Positions 22,374 through 31,413 are shown, counted from the first letter of the stretch. The stretch: DNA of 61,298 nucleotides from Bacteriovoracaceae bacterium (GCA_947441615.1 CANEUH010000023.1:1-61298), one strand, 5' to 3'. Made by a program: numbers and translations. The notes: generated from the sequence alone by a model not told the origin.

Positions 22374-25300
22374 ATGACAACAAGAAAGCTCAGATTTGTA
22401 ACCGCCGCTAGCCTCTTTGATGGGCACGATGCTTCCATCAATATCATGCGCAGACTTCTCCAATCCAAAGGGGTTGAGGTTATTCATTTAGGACATAATC
22501 GCTCTGCTTTGGAAGTGGTGGAGGCGGCACTCGCTGAGGATGCTCACGCTATTGCTCTAAGTTCCTACCAAGGTGGGCACATGGAGTACTTTACTTATAT
22601 TAGAGAACTCTTAGACAAAAATGGGGCGAAAACAGTTCGCATTTTTGGTGGCGGGGGTGGAGTCATTACCCCTCCTGAGATAGCGGAGCTTCATAAGCGA
22701 GGCATCACACGTATCTATCACCCAAATGACGGGATTGCACTGGGCCTAAATGGAATCATCGATGACATGATCGCGAAGTGCGACTACTCCACTCTAGATG
22801 GAGTTGATTTTAAGAAGCTCTCTAGGAAGGAACTTTCCCCTTATGAAATGGGGAAAATTATTACCTTCATTGAAGATCAAAGAGAGTTTCCTTTTAGTGT
22901 TAACCCAAAAAATGTTCCAGTCCTAGGTATCACTGGAACTGGTGGCGCAGGAAAGTCATCTTTAATTGATGAACTCCTTCTTCGTTTTTATCGTTATTAC
23001 CCAGAAAAGAAAATTGCCCTTGTTTCTGTTGATCCTACGAAAAAGAAAAATCAAGGGGCCCTTCTGGGTGACAGGATTCGCTTGGGTTCAGCTGTGTATA
23101 ATAATTTTTATATCCGCTCTCTTGCCACAAGAGATTCATCCAACGAACTTTCTCCTGAGATTAGTAAAGTCGTCTCTTTTTTAAAGTCCCGTGATTTTGA
23201 TCTCGTCCTGGTAGAAACTTCTGGAATCGGACAAGCGTCTGATGAGATTACAAAAGTTGCTGATAAAACGCTTTACGTAATGACTCCTGAGTACGGAGCT
23301 TCGACTCAATTAGAAAAAATTGAAATGCTTGAGGCCGCGGACTTTATTGCCGTTAATAAATTTGAAAAGCCTCGCTCGGAAGATGCTCTTCGAGATGTGA
23401 GAAAGCAGTACCGAAGAAATAAAAATTTATTCGCTAACCACCCCGGATCTCCAGCCGATCATGAACTACCGATCTATGGCACCATGGCCTCAAAGTTTAA
23501 TGATGTGGGTGTAAATGCTCTTTTTAAGGATCTCGTTCAGTCGATTTCTTTTAAAGCTTCCTCTGATTTGGAAATGATTCCTTCGGACAGAGCACCTGAA
23601 AAAAAACAATCCGTCATTCCTGCTTCAAGAGTTAATTACCTTAGAGATATTTCAGATACGGTGAGAAAGTATAACGAGAAAGCTTTGGAAGCTGTCATTA
23701 AGCTTCAACAGTTTGAATCTCTAAGAGTTGCTTCTCAGTTAATTAGTGATAGCAAAGAAATTGAATTAAAGAAAAAATCTCTTGAAACAGAACTCACAAA
23801 AGAGCTTCAAGAAGTAGCCGACTTTGATGATGTGATCGCTCAGTACACAAAAGGCGAATACACTTACGTGGTCCGCGGAAAAGATGTCAAAGTGAGTTCT
23901 AAGTACACATCTCTTTCTCAAAAAGTGATTTCAAAAGTTGGGTTTCCCAAATTTCATTATGCCTCTGATAAATTAAGATTTATCCGTTCTCAAAATCTTC
24001 CTGGTTTTTATCCCTACGCTGGGGGAGTTTTTCCTTTTAAGCGAGCTGACGAAGATCCCAAAAGACAATTTGCTGGTGAAGGTGGGCCTACAAGAACCAA
24101 TGCCCGATTCCATTACCTTTCCAAAAATGATGCTGCCAAAAGACTCTCGACCGCCTTTGATTCCGTCACTCTTTACGGAGAAGATCCTGCCACGAGACCC
24201 GATATCTACGGAAAAGTGGGGGAGTCTGGAGTTTCCATTTGTACTCTTGATGACATGATGGAGCTTTATAAAGGCTTTGATCTCACATCTCCATCGACTT
24301 CGGTTTCGATGACGATTAATGGACCGGCACCAATTATTCTAGCAATGTTTATGAACACCGCCATCAATAGAGCTCTTCCAGAATCAGATCAACAAAAAGT
24401 TGAAAAGATGGTTGAGGTCATGAGGCAAGTGCGAGGTACCGTTCAGGCGGATATTTTAAAAGAAGACCAGGCCCAGAATACATGCATTTTCTCCTTAGAG
24501 TTTGCCCTTAAGATGATGGGAGATGTGCAGGAGTTTTTCTGTAAGCATAAAATTAAAAATTATTATACAGTTTCTATTTCTGGTTATCATATCGCTGAAG
24601 CAGGGGCCAATCCGATCACTCAGTTGGCGCTGACTCTTTCTAATGGCTTTACATTCGTTGAGTATTACCTCTCGCGCGGTATGAAGATTGATGACTTTTG
24701 TGAAAACTTATCTTTCTTTTTCTCAAATGGTCTTGATCCTGAGTACACAGTCTTAGGAAGAGTTGCGAGAAAAATTTGGGCCGTGACACTCAAAGAAAAA
24801 TATGGTGCTTCCGATAAATCTCAAAAACTAAAGTATCATATTCAGACTTCTGGTCGTTCTCTTCACGCTCAGGAAATTGATTTCAATGATATCAGAACGA
24901 CTCTTCAAGCATTCCTGGCCCTTTCTGATAATTGTAATTCACTTCACACGAATGCTTACGATGAGGCGATTACGACTCCGACTGAGGAATCAGTCCGTAG
25001 GGCGATGGCGATTCAGCTCATCATTAACCGTGAGTATGGGCTCAATAAAACAGATAATCCTCTTCAAGGTTCTTACATCGTTGATGAGCTATCAGATATT
25101 GTTGAGGATGCAGTTCTTACTGAATTTGAACGGATTTCAGACAAAGGTGGAGTCCTTGGGGCGATGGAATCAATGTACCAGCGTGGAAAAATTCAAGAGG
25201 AATCCCTCTATTATGAGACCATGAAGGATTCGGGAGAGTTTCCCATCATTGGAGTGAATACTTTTCTTCCAGAAAAACACGCTGAATGGAAGCCTATTGA

Positions 25301-25529
25301 ATTGTCTCGTGCCTCGGAAGCTGAAAAAAATGATCAAATAAGCCGATTAAATGCATTTAAGACTCTTCATTCTGGTAAGTCTTCGGAGTGCTTAAAAAGA
25401 CTGCGTGATGTTGCTTTAACTGGTGGAAATATTTTTGAGGAACTTCTCACGACTGTTCGTTACTGCAGCCTGGGTCAAATTACTGCTGTCCTTTATGAAG
25501 TGGGCGGACGTTATAGAAGGAATATGTAA
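22374..25529 (+). CDS. icmF: Fused isobutyryl-CoA mutase IcmF
   Basis: Adenosylcobalamin enzyme that interconverts isobutyryl-CoA and n-butyryl-CoA. The B12-binding domain (1-130) has the DGHDASINIMRRLL motif with the cobalt-ligating His. A G3E/MeaI-type GTPase chaperone follows, with P-loop GTGGAGKSS near residue 188 and the NKFEKPRSEDA block. The mutase TIM barrel (about 540-1040) has YPYAGGVFPFKR and FAGEGGPTRTNARFHYL. 1051 residues fits the family. AGG lies 7 bases upstream of the ATG. The adenosyltransferase that makes its cofactor overlaps its stop. Confidence 0.95.
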   Translation: MTTRKLRFVTAASLFDGHDASINIMRRLLQSKGVEVIHLGHNRSALEVVEAALAEDAHAIALSSYQGGHMEYFTYIRELLDKNGAKTVRIFGGGGGVITPPEIAELHKRGITRIYHPNDGIALGLNGIIDDMIAKCDYSTLDGVDFKKLSRKELSPYEMGKIITFIEDQREFPFSVNPKNVPVLGITGTGGAGKSSLIDELLLRFYRYYPEKKIALVSVDPTKKKNQGALLGDRIRLGSAVYNNFYIRSLATRDSSNELSPEISKVVSFLKSRDFDLVLVETSGIGQASDEITKVADKTLYVMTPEYGASTQLEKIEMLEAADFIAVNKFEKPRSEDALRDVRKQYRRNKNLFANHPGSPADHELPIYGTMASKFNDVGVNALFKDLVQSISFKASSDLEMIPSDRAPEKKQSVIPASRVNYLRDISDTVRKYNEKALEAVIKLQQFESLRVASQLISDSKEIELKKKSLETELTKELQEVADFDDVIAQYTKGEYTYVVRGKDVKVSSKYTSLSQKVISKVGFPKFHYASDKLRFIRSQNLPGFYPYAGGVFPFKRADEDPKRQFAGEGGPTRTNARFHYLSKNDAAKRLSTAFDSVTLYGEDPATRPDIYGKVGESGVSICTLDDMMELYKGFDLTSPSTSVSMTINGPAPIILAMFMNTAINRALPESDQQKVEKMVEVMRQVRGTVQADILKEDQAQNTCIFSLEFALKMMGDVQEFFCKHKIKNYYTVSISGYHIAEAGANPITQLALTLSNGFTFVEYYLSRGMKIDDFCENLSFFFSNGLDPEYTVLGRVARKIWAVTLKEKYGASDKSQKLKYHIQTSGRSLHAQEIDFNDIRTTLQAFLALSDNCNSLHTNAYDEAITTPTEESVRRAMAIQLIINREYGLNKTDNPLQGSYIVDELSDIVEDAVLTEFERISDKGGVLGAMESMYQRGKIQEESLYYETMKDSGEFPIIGVNTFLPEKHAEWKPIELSRASEAEKNDQISRLNAFKTLHSGKSSECLKRLRDVALTGGNIFEELLTTVRYCSLGQITAVLYEVGGRYRRNM

Positions 25530-26101
25530 TGAAAAAATCCAAACTCTATACGAAAACTGGTGACGAGGGCGAAACAGGTTTAGTGAGTGGTAATAGAACT
25601 CTAAAATCGGATTTAAGAATTGATCTCTATGGTGAGCTAGATGAACTGAATTCACGAATTGGTTACTCATGTTCATTAATGCCCAATGATTTTAATGAGA
25701 CGATCGACTTTTTACATCATGTTCAGTCGGCGATTTTTGACTTAGGTTCTAATCTAGCTTGTGAAGTTGAGAATAGAGCAAAATTTAACCTTCCCCAGAT
25801 TTCAAATGAGTTTGTTTCTGAAATTGAAACTGAAATTGATAAATTAGATGCCACTCTTCCAGCGCTTAAGAATTTTATTCTACCCGGTGGATGCCTGATT
25901 TCATCGTCCATTCACCTATGCCGCACGAATGCACGGTCTGTTGAGAGAAAACTTGTTCATTATCATCAAGTCATCGGAGAAGAGTTACCTGGTAATAGCA
26001 TTATTTTTCTCAATCGTTTGTCGGACTATCTTTTTGTTCTTTCTCGTTATGTGAATAAGAAGTTGAAGATTGAAGAGATTATGTGGAAGCCAAGAAAATA
26101 A
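25529..26101 (+). CDS. PduO-type cob(I)alamin adenosyltransferase
   Basis: Makes adenosylcobalamin from cob(I)alamin and ATP, and in related systems hands it to acyl-CoA mutases. TKTGDEGETGLVSGNR is the ATP-binding N terminus. LYGELDELNSRIGY, LPGG, RTNARSVERKLV and NRLSDYLFVLSRYVN are the usual later motifs. The start overlaps the icmF stop (TAATG), so the two are coupled. The gene ends directly against the stop of the convergent FHA gene. Confidence 0.95.
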   Translation: MKKSKLYTKTGDEGETGLVSGNRTLKSDLRIDLYGELDELNSRIGYSCSLMPNDFNETIDFLHHVQSAIFDLGSNLACEVENRAKFNLPQISNEFVSEIETEIDKLDATLPALKNFILPGGCLISSSIHLCRTNARSVERKLVHYHQVIGEELPGNSIIFLNRLSDYLFVLSRYVNKKLKIEEIMWKPRK

Positions 26102-26866
26102 CTACTGAGCTTCATATTTTTTTTGAATACCAGAAAGTGCTTCTCCTATGGTAAATTTTCTTCTTTTGAAATTATAGATATAGAAATTACCTATTGATAA
26201 CAACACAATAACAATCGTGATGATTCGCAAATGCTCGTAACTGAGCTTTGCAGAAATTGAGCTTGTTATATAGAAAGGCAAAAGAAGGCTCAAGAAAAGG
26301 CACAGATAGTCCAATGACTTGGCGACGATTGAAAGACCTTTATTCCTTTCATGGATAGAGGCCTTAGATATTATGATCGGACTTTTCGCCTTTCTTCTAA
26401 TAGCAATTTCTTTCTCTAAACTTAGGGGCGGTAAGATTGAGTTCGGTAGTTCATTTCTTTTAAAATTCATCTGGTTTTGTGTTCTGGCACCCGTGAAGTC
26501 TGCTCTTAGTTCGAAAGCTATTCTTTCTTTAGTTCTTCCTGGAAAAGTTAACAAATCAATTGCATCTGGATCAGATAAGGACTCATTGATTTTACAATTC
26601 GTCTGACCTAACTTGATTTCATCTCCAGCAAATATTTCAGAACTCTCAATCCTGATACCATTTAAGTAGATCCCATTCTTTGAACCAAGGTCACGTATTT
26701 CCAAACCATTTTTAGTCAGAATAAATAGGCAATGAGTCGAACTGATTTTTTCATCCTGCAATTGGATAACGTTTTTAGAAGACCGACCGACGGTAGTCCT
26801 CTTTTGTAGTGATAGTTCGTGTGTCATGATTTGATCGTTGTGACTAAATTCAATAATGAGTTTCAT
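26102..26866 (-). CDS. FHA-domain protein with C-terminal partial RDD-like membrane region
   Basis: The FHA domain (about 1-95) has all key positions: TVGRSSKNVIQL, SSTHCLF and IRDLGSKNGIYLNG, so it should bind phosphothreonine. A basic linker (115-170) leads to two membrane helices (about 183-203 and 212-232). The tail FKRRKFTIGEALSGIQKKYE resembles the G-(R/K)-x-x-L-G-x-x-L-x-G-(I/L) end of RDD domains. No Ser/Thr kinase gene is in the window. The ATG directly follows the grxB stop. Confidence 0.8.
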   Translation of the reverse strand: MKLIIEFSHNDQIMTHELSLQKRTTVGRSSKNVIQLQDEKISSTHCLFILTKNGLEIRDLGSKNGIYLNGIRIESSEIFAGDEIKLGQTNCKINESLSDPDAIDLLTFPGRTKERIAFELRADFTGARTQNQMNFKRNELPNSILPPLSLEKEIAIRRKAKSPIIISKASIHERNKGLSIVAKSLDYLCLFLSLLLPFYITSSISAKLSYEHLRIITIVIVLLSIGNFYIYNFKRRKFTIGEALSGIQKKYEAQ

Positions 26867-27514
26867 TTAACACCAAAAATCCTTGTGATAATCGAAGTGG
26901 CATGAAGCTTTAACGTTCTGTAGGTAGTCGTGAAGTTTTTCTGGAAATCGGTACTCCGGAACAACATAGAGCCCCCACAAATGTGATGCAATCAGGATAT
27001 CATAAATACTGAATTCATTTGATTGGTAAAAAGGAGTAAGACTTTTACTTAGGTGTTCTAAGTCTCGATTTAATTTTTCTTCAAATTCCTCTTTGTTTTT
27101 CACGAGCTCTTTAAAGGGACCTCGTTTAGCTTCTTTTTTATGTTGAAAATACTGGCGTGAGGTCGGCGTGAATTCAGGGGTCCAGATCCAATAGGGCATA
27201 GCGAGATTGTGGACATTTTCGCCCCATTGGTTGAGTAAGGAGTTTAGTTCCAAAAAAGTTCGCCCTTGGAGCATTTTAGGAAGTTTAAGCCTATCGTTTT
27301 GGTCAGCGAGAGCAATGATATCAAGGCTCTCATTGTGGGCGACCCCATCTATAACGGCGATGGGGAGCATTTTTTTTCCCGTTAGCTCAATAGGGGTCTT
27401 TTCGTCATCATAAGGAACTACAACCGATTCAAAGGGTATATTTAGGTAACCCAGGGCCATACGAACCCTTAAACAAAATGGACAATGAACGTAGTGATAT
27501 AATTTGATTTTCAT
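26867..27514 (-). CDS. grxB: Glutaredoxin 2-type protein
   Basis: A thioredoxin-fold N-terminal domain with CPFC (Cys11, Cys14) and the KMLPIAVIDG cis-Pro segment is followed by an all-helical GST-like domain, as in E. coli Grx2 (215 aa, same length). It reduces disulfides with glutathione. AGGA lies 4 bases before the ATG at 27514, which is preferred to the TTG at 27517. It is divergent from the Fe-S carrier gene and shares its short intergenic region. Confidence 0.9.
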   Translation of the reverse strand: MKIKLYHYVHCPFCLRVRMALGYLNIPFESVVVPYDDEKTPIELTGKKMLPIAVIDGVAHNESLDIIALADQNDRLKLPKMLQGRTFLELNSLLNQWGENVHNLAMPYWIWTPEFTPTSRQYFQHKKEAKRGPFKELVKNKEEFEEKLNRDLEHLSKSLTPFYQSNEFSIYDILIASHLWGLYVVPEYRFPEKLHDYLQNVKASCHFDYHKDFWC

Positions 27515-27530
27515 CAATTCCTGCTCTTTA

Positions 27531-27539
27531 TGCTATTAT
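27531..27539 (+). promoter_or_regulatory. Extended -10 promoter candidate for the A-type Fe-S carrier
   Basis: TGC followed by TATTAT (27534-27539) forms an extended -10 element, about 85 bases before the ATG at 27624. No strong -35 is seen, as expected for extended -10 promoters. Confidence 0.4.
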
Positions 27540-27623
27540 AGCGTAAGTTCTCGAAACGACAAAGGATCAGCTACTTGTAAAAATGTCCTCATAGGCGTAA
27601 GAAGAAGGCATCGGAGTATTAAA

Positions 27624-27956
27624 ATGGATTCAATAATTTCAATTACAGATAAGGCGATTGAGCAGATTCAACAAATCTCGAAGTCAGATAATCCTGATGG
27701 TTCAAAAGGGTTAAGACTCGCCGTGATTGGGGGAGGCTGTTCAGGACTTTCTTATAAGATAGAGTTTAGTGACCAAAAAGATAAAGATAATATTCTCACG
27801 TTTGGTGAGGTGAGAGTTCTCATTGACCCCAAGTCGGTGATTTATTTAAAAGGCATCGTTCTCGATTTTAAAGACGGCCTTAATGGTAAGGGTTTTGTAT
27901 TTGATAATCCTAACGCCAAGAATACTTGTGGTTGTGGTGAGTCTTTCTCTCTTTAA
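27624..27956 (+). CDS. A-type iron-sulfur cluster carrier (IscA/ErpA family)
   Basis: The 110-residue protein carries the three conserved cysteines: Cys39 in GGGCSGLSY and Cys102, Cys104 in TCGCGESF. It receives and delivers Fe-S clusters. The ATG at 27624 is chosen because GGAG lies 8 bases upstream; the frame is open further 5' but that part overlaps grxB and is not conserved-looking. It precedes the YgfZ fusion gene by 3 bases, an apt pairing because YgfZ supports Fe-S enzymes. Confidence 0.92.
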   Translation: MDSIISITDKAIEQIQQISKSDNPDGSKGLRLAVIGGGCSGLSYKIEFSDQKDKDNILTFGEVRVLIDPKSVIYLKGIVLDFKDGLNGKGFVFDNPNAKNTCGCGESFSL

Positions 27957-27959
27957 TAT

Positions 27960-29489
27960 ATGCTGAATGACTATCGCTATAACGTTGGCCAATTTTCCGT
28001 TAATCTCTGTGAATTTAGTTTTGCTGGTGACGATGTAAAAGATTTTCTTCAAACCCAGTCCACTTTTGATATTCATAAAATCCAAGATTCTTCCTTTCAA
28101 CTCATTACATTCCTGGATCCCCAGGGAAGAGTTGAATCCTATGGTTGGTTAGTGAGATGGGAAGATTATTTTAGTTACTTAGTTCCTCCAAAACTTTTAG
28201 ATAAAACGATCGATAGGCTAAATAGATTTCTTATTTCAGAAGATGTTTCAATTTCTGATGGCCTTGAGGCCCCATTTGTTTTTCTTGTTGGACCCGAGGC
28301 AAGTGCACTAGCAAAAAATAGTAAGAGTGGTGTCCTTTTTGGTGAGCCTGCTTACTTAGTTCATGAGACCGTACCCGGTGTACCAGTGGTTAGTGAGAGT
28401 GAATTAAAAACTTGGCGGGGTTTAACGGGGTGGCCCTCTTTTTCTGGAGAGGACTACAAATTTGAACTCCTGACTAACCAGCGACTCTTTGATCTCTCTT
28501 TATCTCCCAATAAAGGCTGCTACCCTGGACAAGAGACTGTTTCAAAAATAGCAACTCGAAGAGGTGCTGCCTATAGTCCAGTTCTTTTGGAGCTTCAATC
28601 TCCTTGCACTTCGGGGGAGATGATTTCATTTGATAAAAAAATAGGAACTGCACATTTGTGCCACAACTGGAATGGTTTCTATTATTTAGAATCGGATCTC
28701 TTAAGGGATTTTAGAGTGGAGGGAATGAAGATTCATTTCTCCATCAATAATCAAGATTATGAGGGAATTGTAAGGTACTACCCACTATTGAGTGGAGACT
28801 CACGCTCGAAGGCGCAGGAACTTTTCTATCAGGCGACTGAAGATTTTAAGTCCGACAAGCTTGAGGCTGCAGAAAAAAACTTTCTTTTGGCGATTAAACT
28901 TGATCCAAGTTATGCCGATGCCTATGAAAGTTTAGGAGTCATGCTTGGGCGACTAGGAAGGTATCAAGAGGCGATAGAACTCATGAAGTCCTTAAGTCAG
29001 GTTGACCCGAAGTCAGTCCTCGCTCATACCAATATGTCTCTTTATTTAATGAAATTGGGAAAAATAACTGAAGCTGAAGAGCAAAAATCTCAAGCGACTA
29101 TTAAATCGTTTCAGAGTTTTGGAGATGAAGCTAAAAGAAAAGAATTAGAGATTTCACAAAAAGAAAAGCAAATCCTTGAGTGGTCTCAACGTGAGAGAAT
29201 GTTTAAAGAAGTCTTAGACATTGACCCTGATGACACGCTCGCTAATTATGGCATTGGCTCCATTTCAGTCGAAAAAGGTGAGTGGTCGATTGCGAAAGTT
29301 CACTTGGAGCGAGTCCTCGAACAAGATCCCAAGTACTCAGTTGCCTACTTGGCCCTTGGTAAGGCCCTCAAGGGACTAGGTCAAATTCAAGAAGCCAAAA
29401 AAATATGGGAAGAGGGAATTAAAATTTCTGCCAGTAAGGGCGACTTGATGCCAGCTAATCAAATGCAGCAGGAACTTATTTCTTTGTAA
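27960..29489 (+). CDS. YgfZ/GcvT-like folate-binding protein fused to TPR repeats
   Basis: Residues 1-275 are a YgfZ-type domain with KGCYPGQETVSKIATR (185-200), the family's diagnostic motif with its reactive Cys187. YgfZ uses folate to keep certain Fe-S enzymes, such as MiaB, working. From about residue 280 to 505 the protein changes to tetratricopeptide repeats (LEAAEKNFLLAIKLDPSYADAYESLG and similar), interrupted by a charged coiled-coil stretch (about 385-410). Ordinary YgfZ ends near 325. The frame is continuous, so the fusion is real in this sequence. The 3' end overlaps the convergent 29476 gene by 14 bases. Confidence 0.85.
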   Translation: MLNDYRYNVGQFSVNLCEFSFAGDDVKDFLQTQSTFDIHKIQDSSFQLITFLDPQGRVESYGWLVRWEDYFSYLVPPKLLDKTIDRLNRFLISEDVSISDGLEAPFVFLVGPEASALAKNSKSGVLFGEPAYLVHETVPGVPVVSESELKTWRGLTGWPSFSGEDYKFELLTNQRLFDLSLSPNKGCYPGQETVSKIATRRGAAYSPVLLELQSPCTSGEMISFDKKIGTAHLCHNWNGFYYLESDLLRDFRVEGMKIHFSINNQDYEGIVRYYPLLSGDSRSKAQELFYQATEDFKSDKLEAAEKNFLLAIKLDPSYADAYESLGVMLGRLGRYQEAIELMKSLSQVDPKSVLAHTNMSLYLMKLGKITEAEEQKSQATIKSFQSFGDEAKRKELEISQKEKQILEWSQRERMFKEVLDIDPDDTLANYGIGSISVEKGEWSIAKVHLERVLEQDPKYSVAYLALGKALKGLGQIQEAKKIWEEGIKISASKGDLMPANQMQQELISL

Positions 29490-30711
29490 ATTGGGCCTTT
29501 GAAGACTTTAATGTTTTTTTCAAATCGACCAATTCTTTTTTATGATGACGCAGTTTCTTTTCAATCACTGGAATAAACTTTTGATATTTTCGAACTTCTT
29601 TTTGTTGCTCCAAAATAAGTTCCCACCCAGCATCATGAATGAGACCTTTTCTTCTGGCCCATTTGAGATCCTCAAAGGTGAAGTTCAGCATGTGAAATTC
29701 TTCAATTGCTCTCCAGTGAATTTTTTCTTTTTCTTCCTGGTTGAAAAGATAATAAATGGAATCAATTTCCTTCGCTTTAGAAAGATCAATAAATAATTTA
29801 AACGCCCAGAAAAAAGTAAAATAAGCGTGAAAGATCCCTCGAAGTGGTCTTAGTGTCCTTCTCCACGGGCTATAGTAAATGTTATCGATTGGCTCCTCAA
29901 TTAATTTACCCAAATTCAAATAGTGGTTCATATGATGATGGCCATTTTCATGGAGTAGATCATCCATGAGATCCACAAAATCTCTATGGTAAAGATTAAT
30001 CATCGAATACCCAGGCAAATCCTGATGGGAATAGCTTACGAGTTCCTCTTGAGAAATAGGAACAATCACCTCAGTGAATGCGATAAATCGCTCCCAAGAT
30101 GAGGGAGAATATTTTTTTATAATTTTTAAAGCGATTTCAATTCTCTGTGAAAAAGACTTCATCTCTTTCATCGTTTGGGTCATGAGTCTCAAGTCTTTGC
30201 AGTCAAGATGGAGAGTCGTTTCTAAAAGCTTTAAAAGTTTTTTCCCTTTTAAATACTCACCGAGAGAGCCTTGGACGCGATAAAACGAAGAGGAACTTTC
30301 ATTCTTTAAGATATGCCTCTCACCAAATTCTACAAGATGCTTATCAAGTTCCTTGAGAGTTTTTTCGTTCGCTTTCCCTAGTGGGATTCCCTGATTAAGA
30401 CTTTTTAAAAAAGTTGCTGCAAATTCACTGGCGTTCCATTTCTCAAAAACTTCTTCCTCTAAATCACCGAAGTGAGTTTTTCCAAGATCGCTTGGTTGCC
30501 GGTTGAAAAAGTTAAATAATTGGAGTTGAGATAAAAAATGCCAATTAAGCTCTGAGTACTGTTTAAGTTCATTGTCATTTTCTTGGATCCAATGAGTGAT
30601 ATTTTTCTTAGGAAGTTTTTTTAATTCGATGATTGTTTTAGATAAATAAAAACTGTACCGACGTTTTAATCGGGATTTTAACTGAGAATATTTTTTAGGG
30701 GAAAAATTCAT
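29476..30711 (-). CDS. HExxH-motif protein resembling peptide-modifying (alpha-KG-HExxH-type) enzymes
   Basis: The 411-residue protein has LPGYSMINLYH, then DLLHENGHHHMNH (His254, Glu255, His258) and SPWRRTLRPLRGIFHA (281-296, with His295). This arrangement of HExxH plus SPWR...RP..G..HA is that of the 'HEXXH motif' proteins known from peptide-modification clusters, some of which I recall being described as iron/2-oxoglutarate enzymes. It is not a zincin-type protease pattern. A charged helical C terminus (360-411) follows. The ATG lies 6 bases behind the CCA of tRNA-Asn with no ribosome site. No precursor peptide gene is evident next to it, so the substrate is unknown. Confidence 0.6.
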   Translation of the reverse strand: MNFSPKKYSQLKSRLKRRYSFYLSKTIIELKKLPKKNITHWIQENDNELKQYSELNWHFLSQLQLFNFFNRQPSDLGKTHFGDLEEEVFEKWNASEFAATFLKSLNQGIPLGKANEKTLKELDKHLVEFGERHILKNESSSSFYRVQGSLGEYLKGKKLLKLLETTLHLDCKDLRLMTQTMKEMKSFSQRIEIALKIIKKYSPSSWERFIAFTEVIVPISQEELVSYSHQDLPGYSMINLYHRDFVDLMDDLLHENGHHHMNHYLNLGKLIEEPIDNIYYSPWRRTLRPLRGIFHAYFTFFWAFKLFIDLSKAKEIDSIYYLFNQEEKEKIHWRAIEEFHMLNFTFEDLKWARRKGLIHDAGWELILEQQKEVRKYQKFIPVIEKKLRHHKKELVDLKKTLKSSKAQFTKK

Positions 30712-30717
30712 AAAAAG

Positions 30718-30794
30718 TGGCTGGGAAGGAGAGACTCGAACTCTCGACCAACAGATTAACAGTCTGCTGCGCTAACCAACTGCGCCACTTCCCA
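30718..30794 (-). tRNA. tRNA-Asn (GTT)
   Basis: The cloverleaf folds well: acceptor TGGGAAG with CTTCCCA, D stem GCGC, anticodon loop CTGTTAA with anticodon GTT, T stem GAGAG/CTCTC. The discriminator is G and the CCA is encoded (30720-30718). A protein gene starts 6 bases after the CCA. Confidence 0.97.
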
Positions 30795-30817
30795 ACTCAT
30801 AGTCAAAAGATCAGTCA

Positions 30818-30846
30818 TTTATAAACTGCTCCCAGAATTCTGTCTA
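30818..30846 (-). promoter_or_regulatory. Promoter of tRNA-Asn (and probably of the HExxH gene)
   Basis: TAGACA (30846-30841), 17-base spacer, TATAAA (30823-30818). Transcription would start about 17 bases before the tRNA and has no other visible promoter before the HExxH gene. Confidence 0.6.
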
Positions 30847-30939
30847 CTATTTTTGGGGATTGAGGCAGATTTTAAATGCACGCCCGGAATACTCAAGTTT
30901 TTCTTAAGACTGACCGATATAGTCATAAAAGGGAGAACT

Positions 30940-31413
30940 GTGCCTAAAAGTTCTTTTGTTCTTAGGGCGCTAGGTATTTTAGTGCCAGAAGAGATACTAA
31001 AACTATCAGAAGTGGTGCGCCATAAGGAGAATTCGCTTAAAAAAGTGGCCGGTGAAGAATTGGTCGTTTGGGATGAGGCACCACCCCCTGCATCTCGATC
31101 AAAAAAAACCAAACTCGCGAAAATCCTCCCCTTCCCTAAAGACTTCCTGGAGCATTTAGTTCCAGAAGATGAGGGAACTGAGATTTCTGACAGAGATCAC
31201 AGTTCCAGCGAAACCATTGATGAAACTGAGCTAGTATTGAGGCAACGTGAAATTAATCGTCATCTCGATGAAATTGGCCACAAGTTAGATGCGGTTAAAG
31301 GCTACAAGACAGCGACAGACACTTACTTAGTTAAATCAAGTGGCAACGAGATTGCCAATGAGCATCGATTTGCAAGCACCACTGGAGTTCTGGTCAATAA
31401 GAAAATAGCTTAG
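30940..31413 (+). CDS. Cytoplasmic protein, function unknown (157 aa)
   Basis: I choose the GTG at 30940, with GGGAG 5 bases upstream, over the earlier TTG at 30853, which has none. The product has a helical N terminus, a basic Pro-rich stretch (WDEAPPPASRSKKTK), an acidic region (EDEGTEISDRDHSSSE) and a C-terminal coiled-coil-prone segment (LVLRQREINRHLDEIGHKLDAV). It looks partly disordered. No family recognised. The 3' end overlaps the astA-like gene on the other strand by 4 bases. Confidence 0.55.
   Translation: MPKSSFVLRALGILVPEEILKLSEVVRHKENSLKKVAGEELVVWDEAPPPASRSKKTKLAKILPFPKDFLEHLVPEDEGTEISDRDHSSSETIDETELVLRQREINRHLDEIGHKLDAVKGYKTATDTYLVKSSGNEIANEHRFASTTGVLVNKKIA

Noticed and set aside
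27504..27623. Longer N terminus for the A-type Fe-S carrier
   Set aside because: It overlaps grxB, has no ribosome site, and the extra sequence does not look like the family, whereas ATG 27624 has a good GGAG.
29476..30711. The HExxH protein as a zinc metallopeptidase
   Set aside because: The SPWR...RP..G..HA block after HExxH matches the peptide-modification family better, and no signal peptide or propeptide is present.
30853..30939. 29-residue N-terminal extension of the 30940 gene from TTG
   Set aside because: No ribosome site for the TTG, and GTG 30940 has GGGAG at proper spacing.
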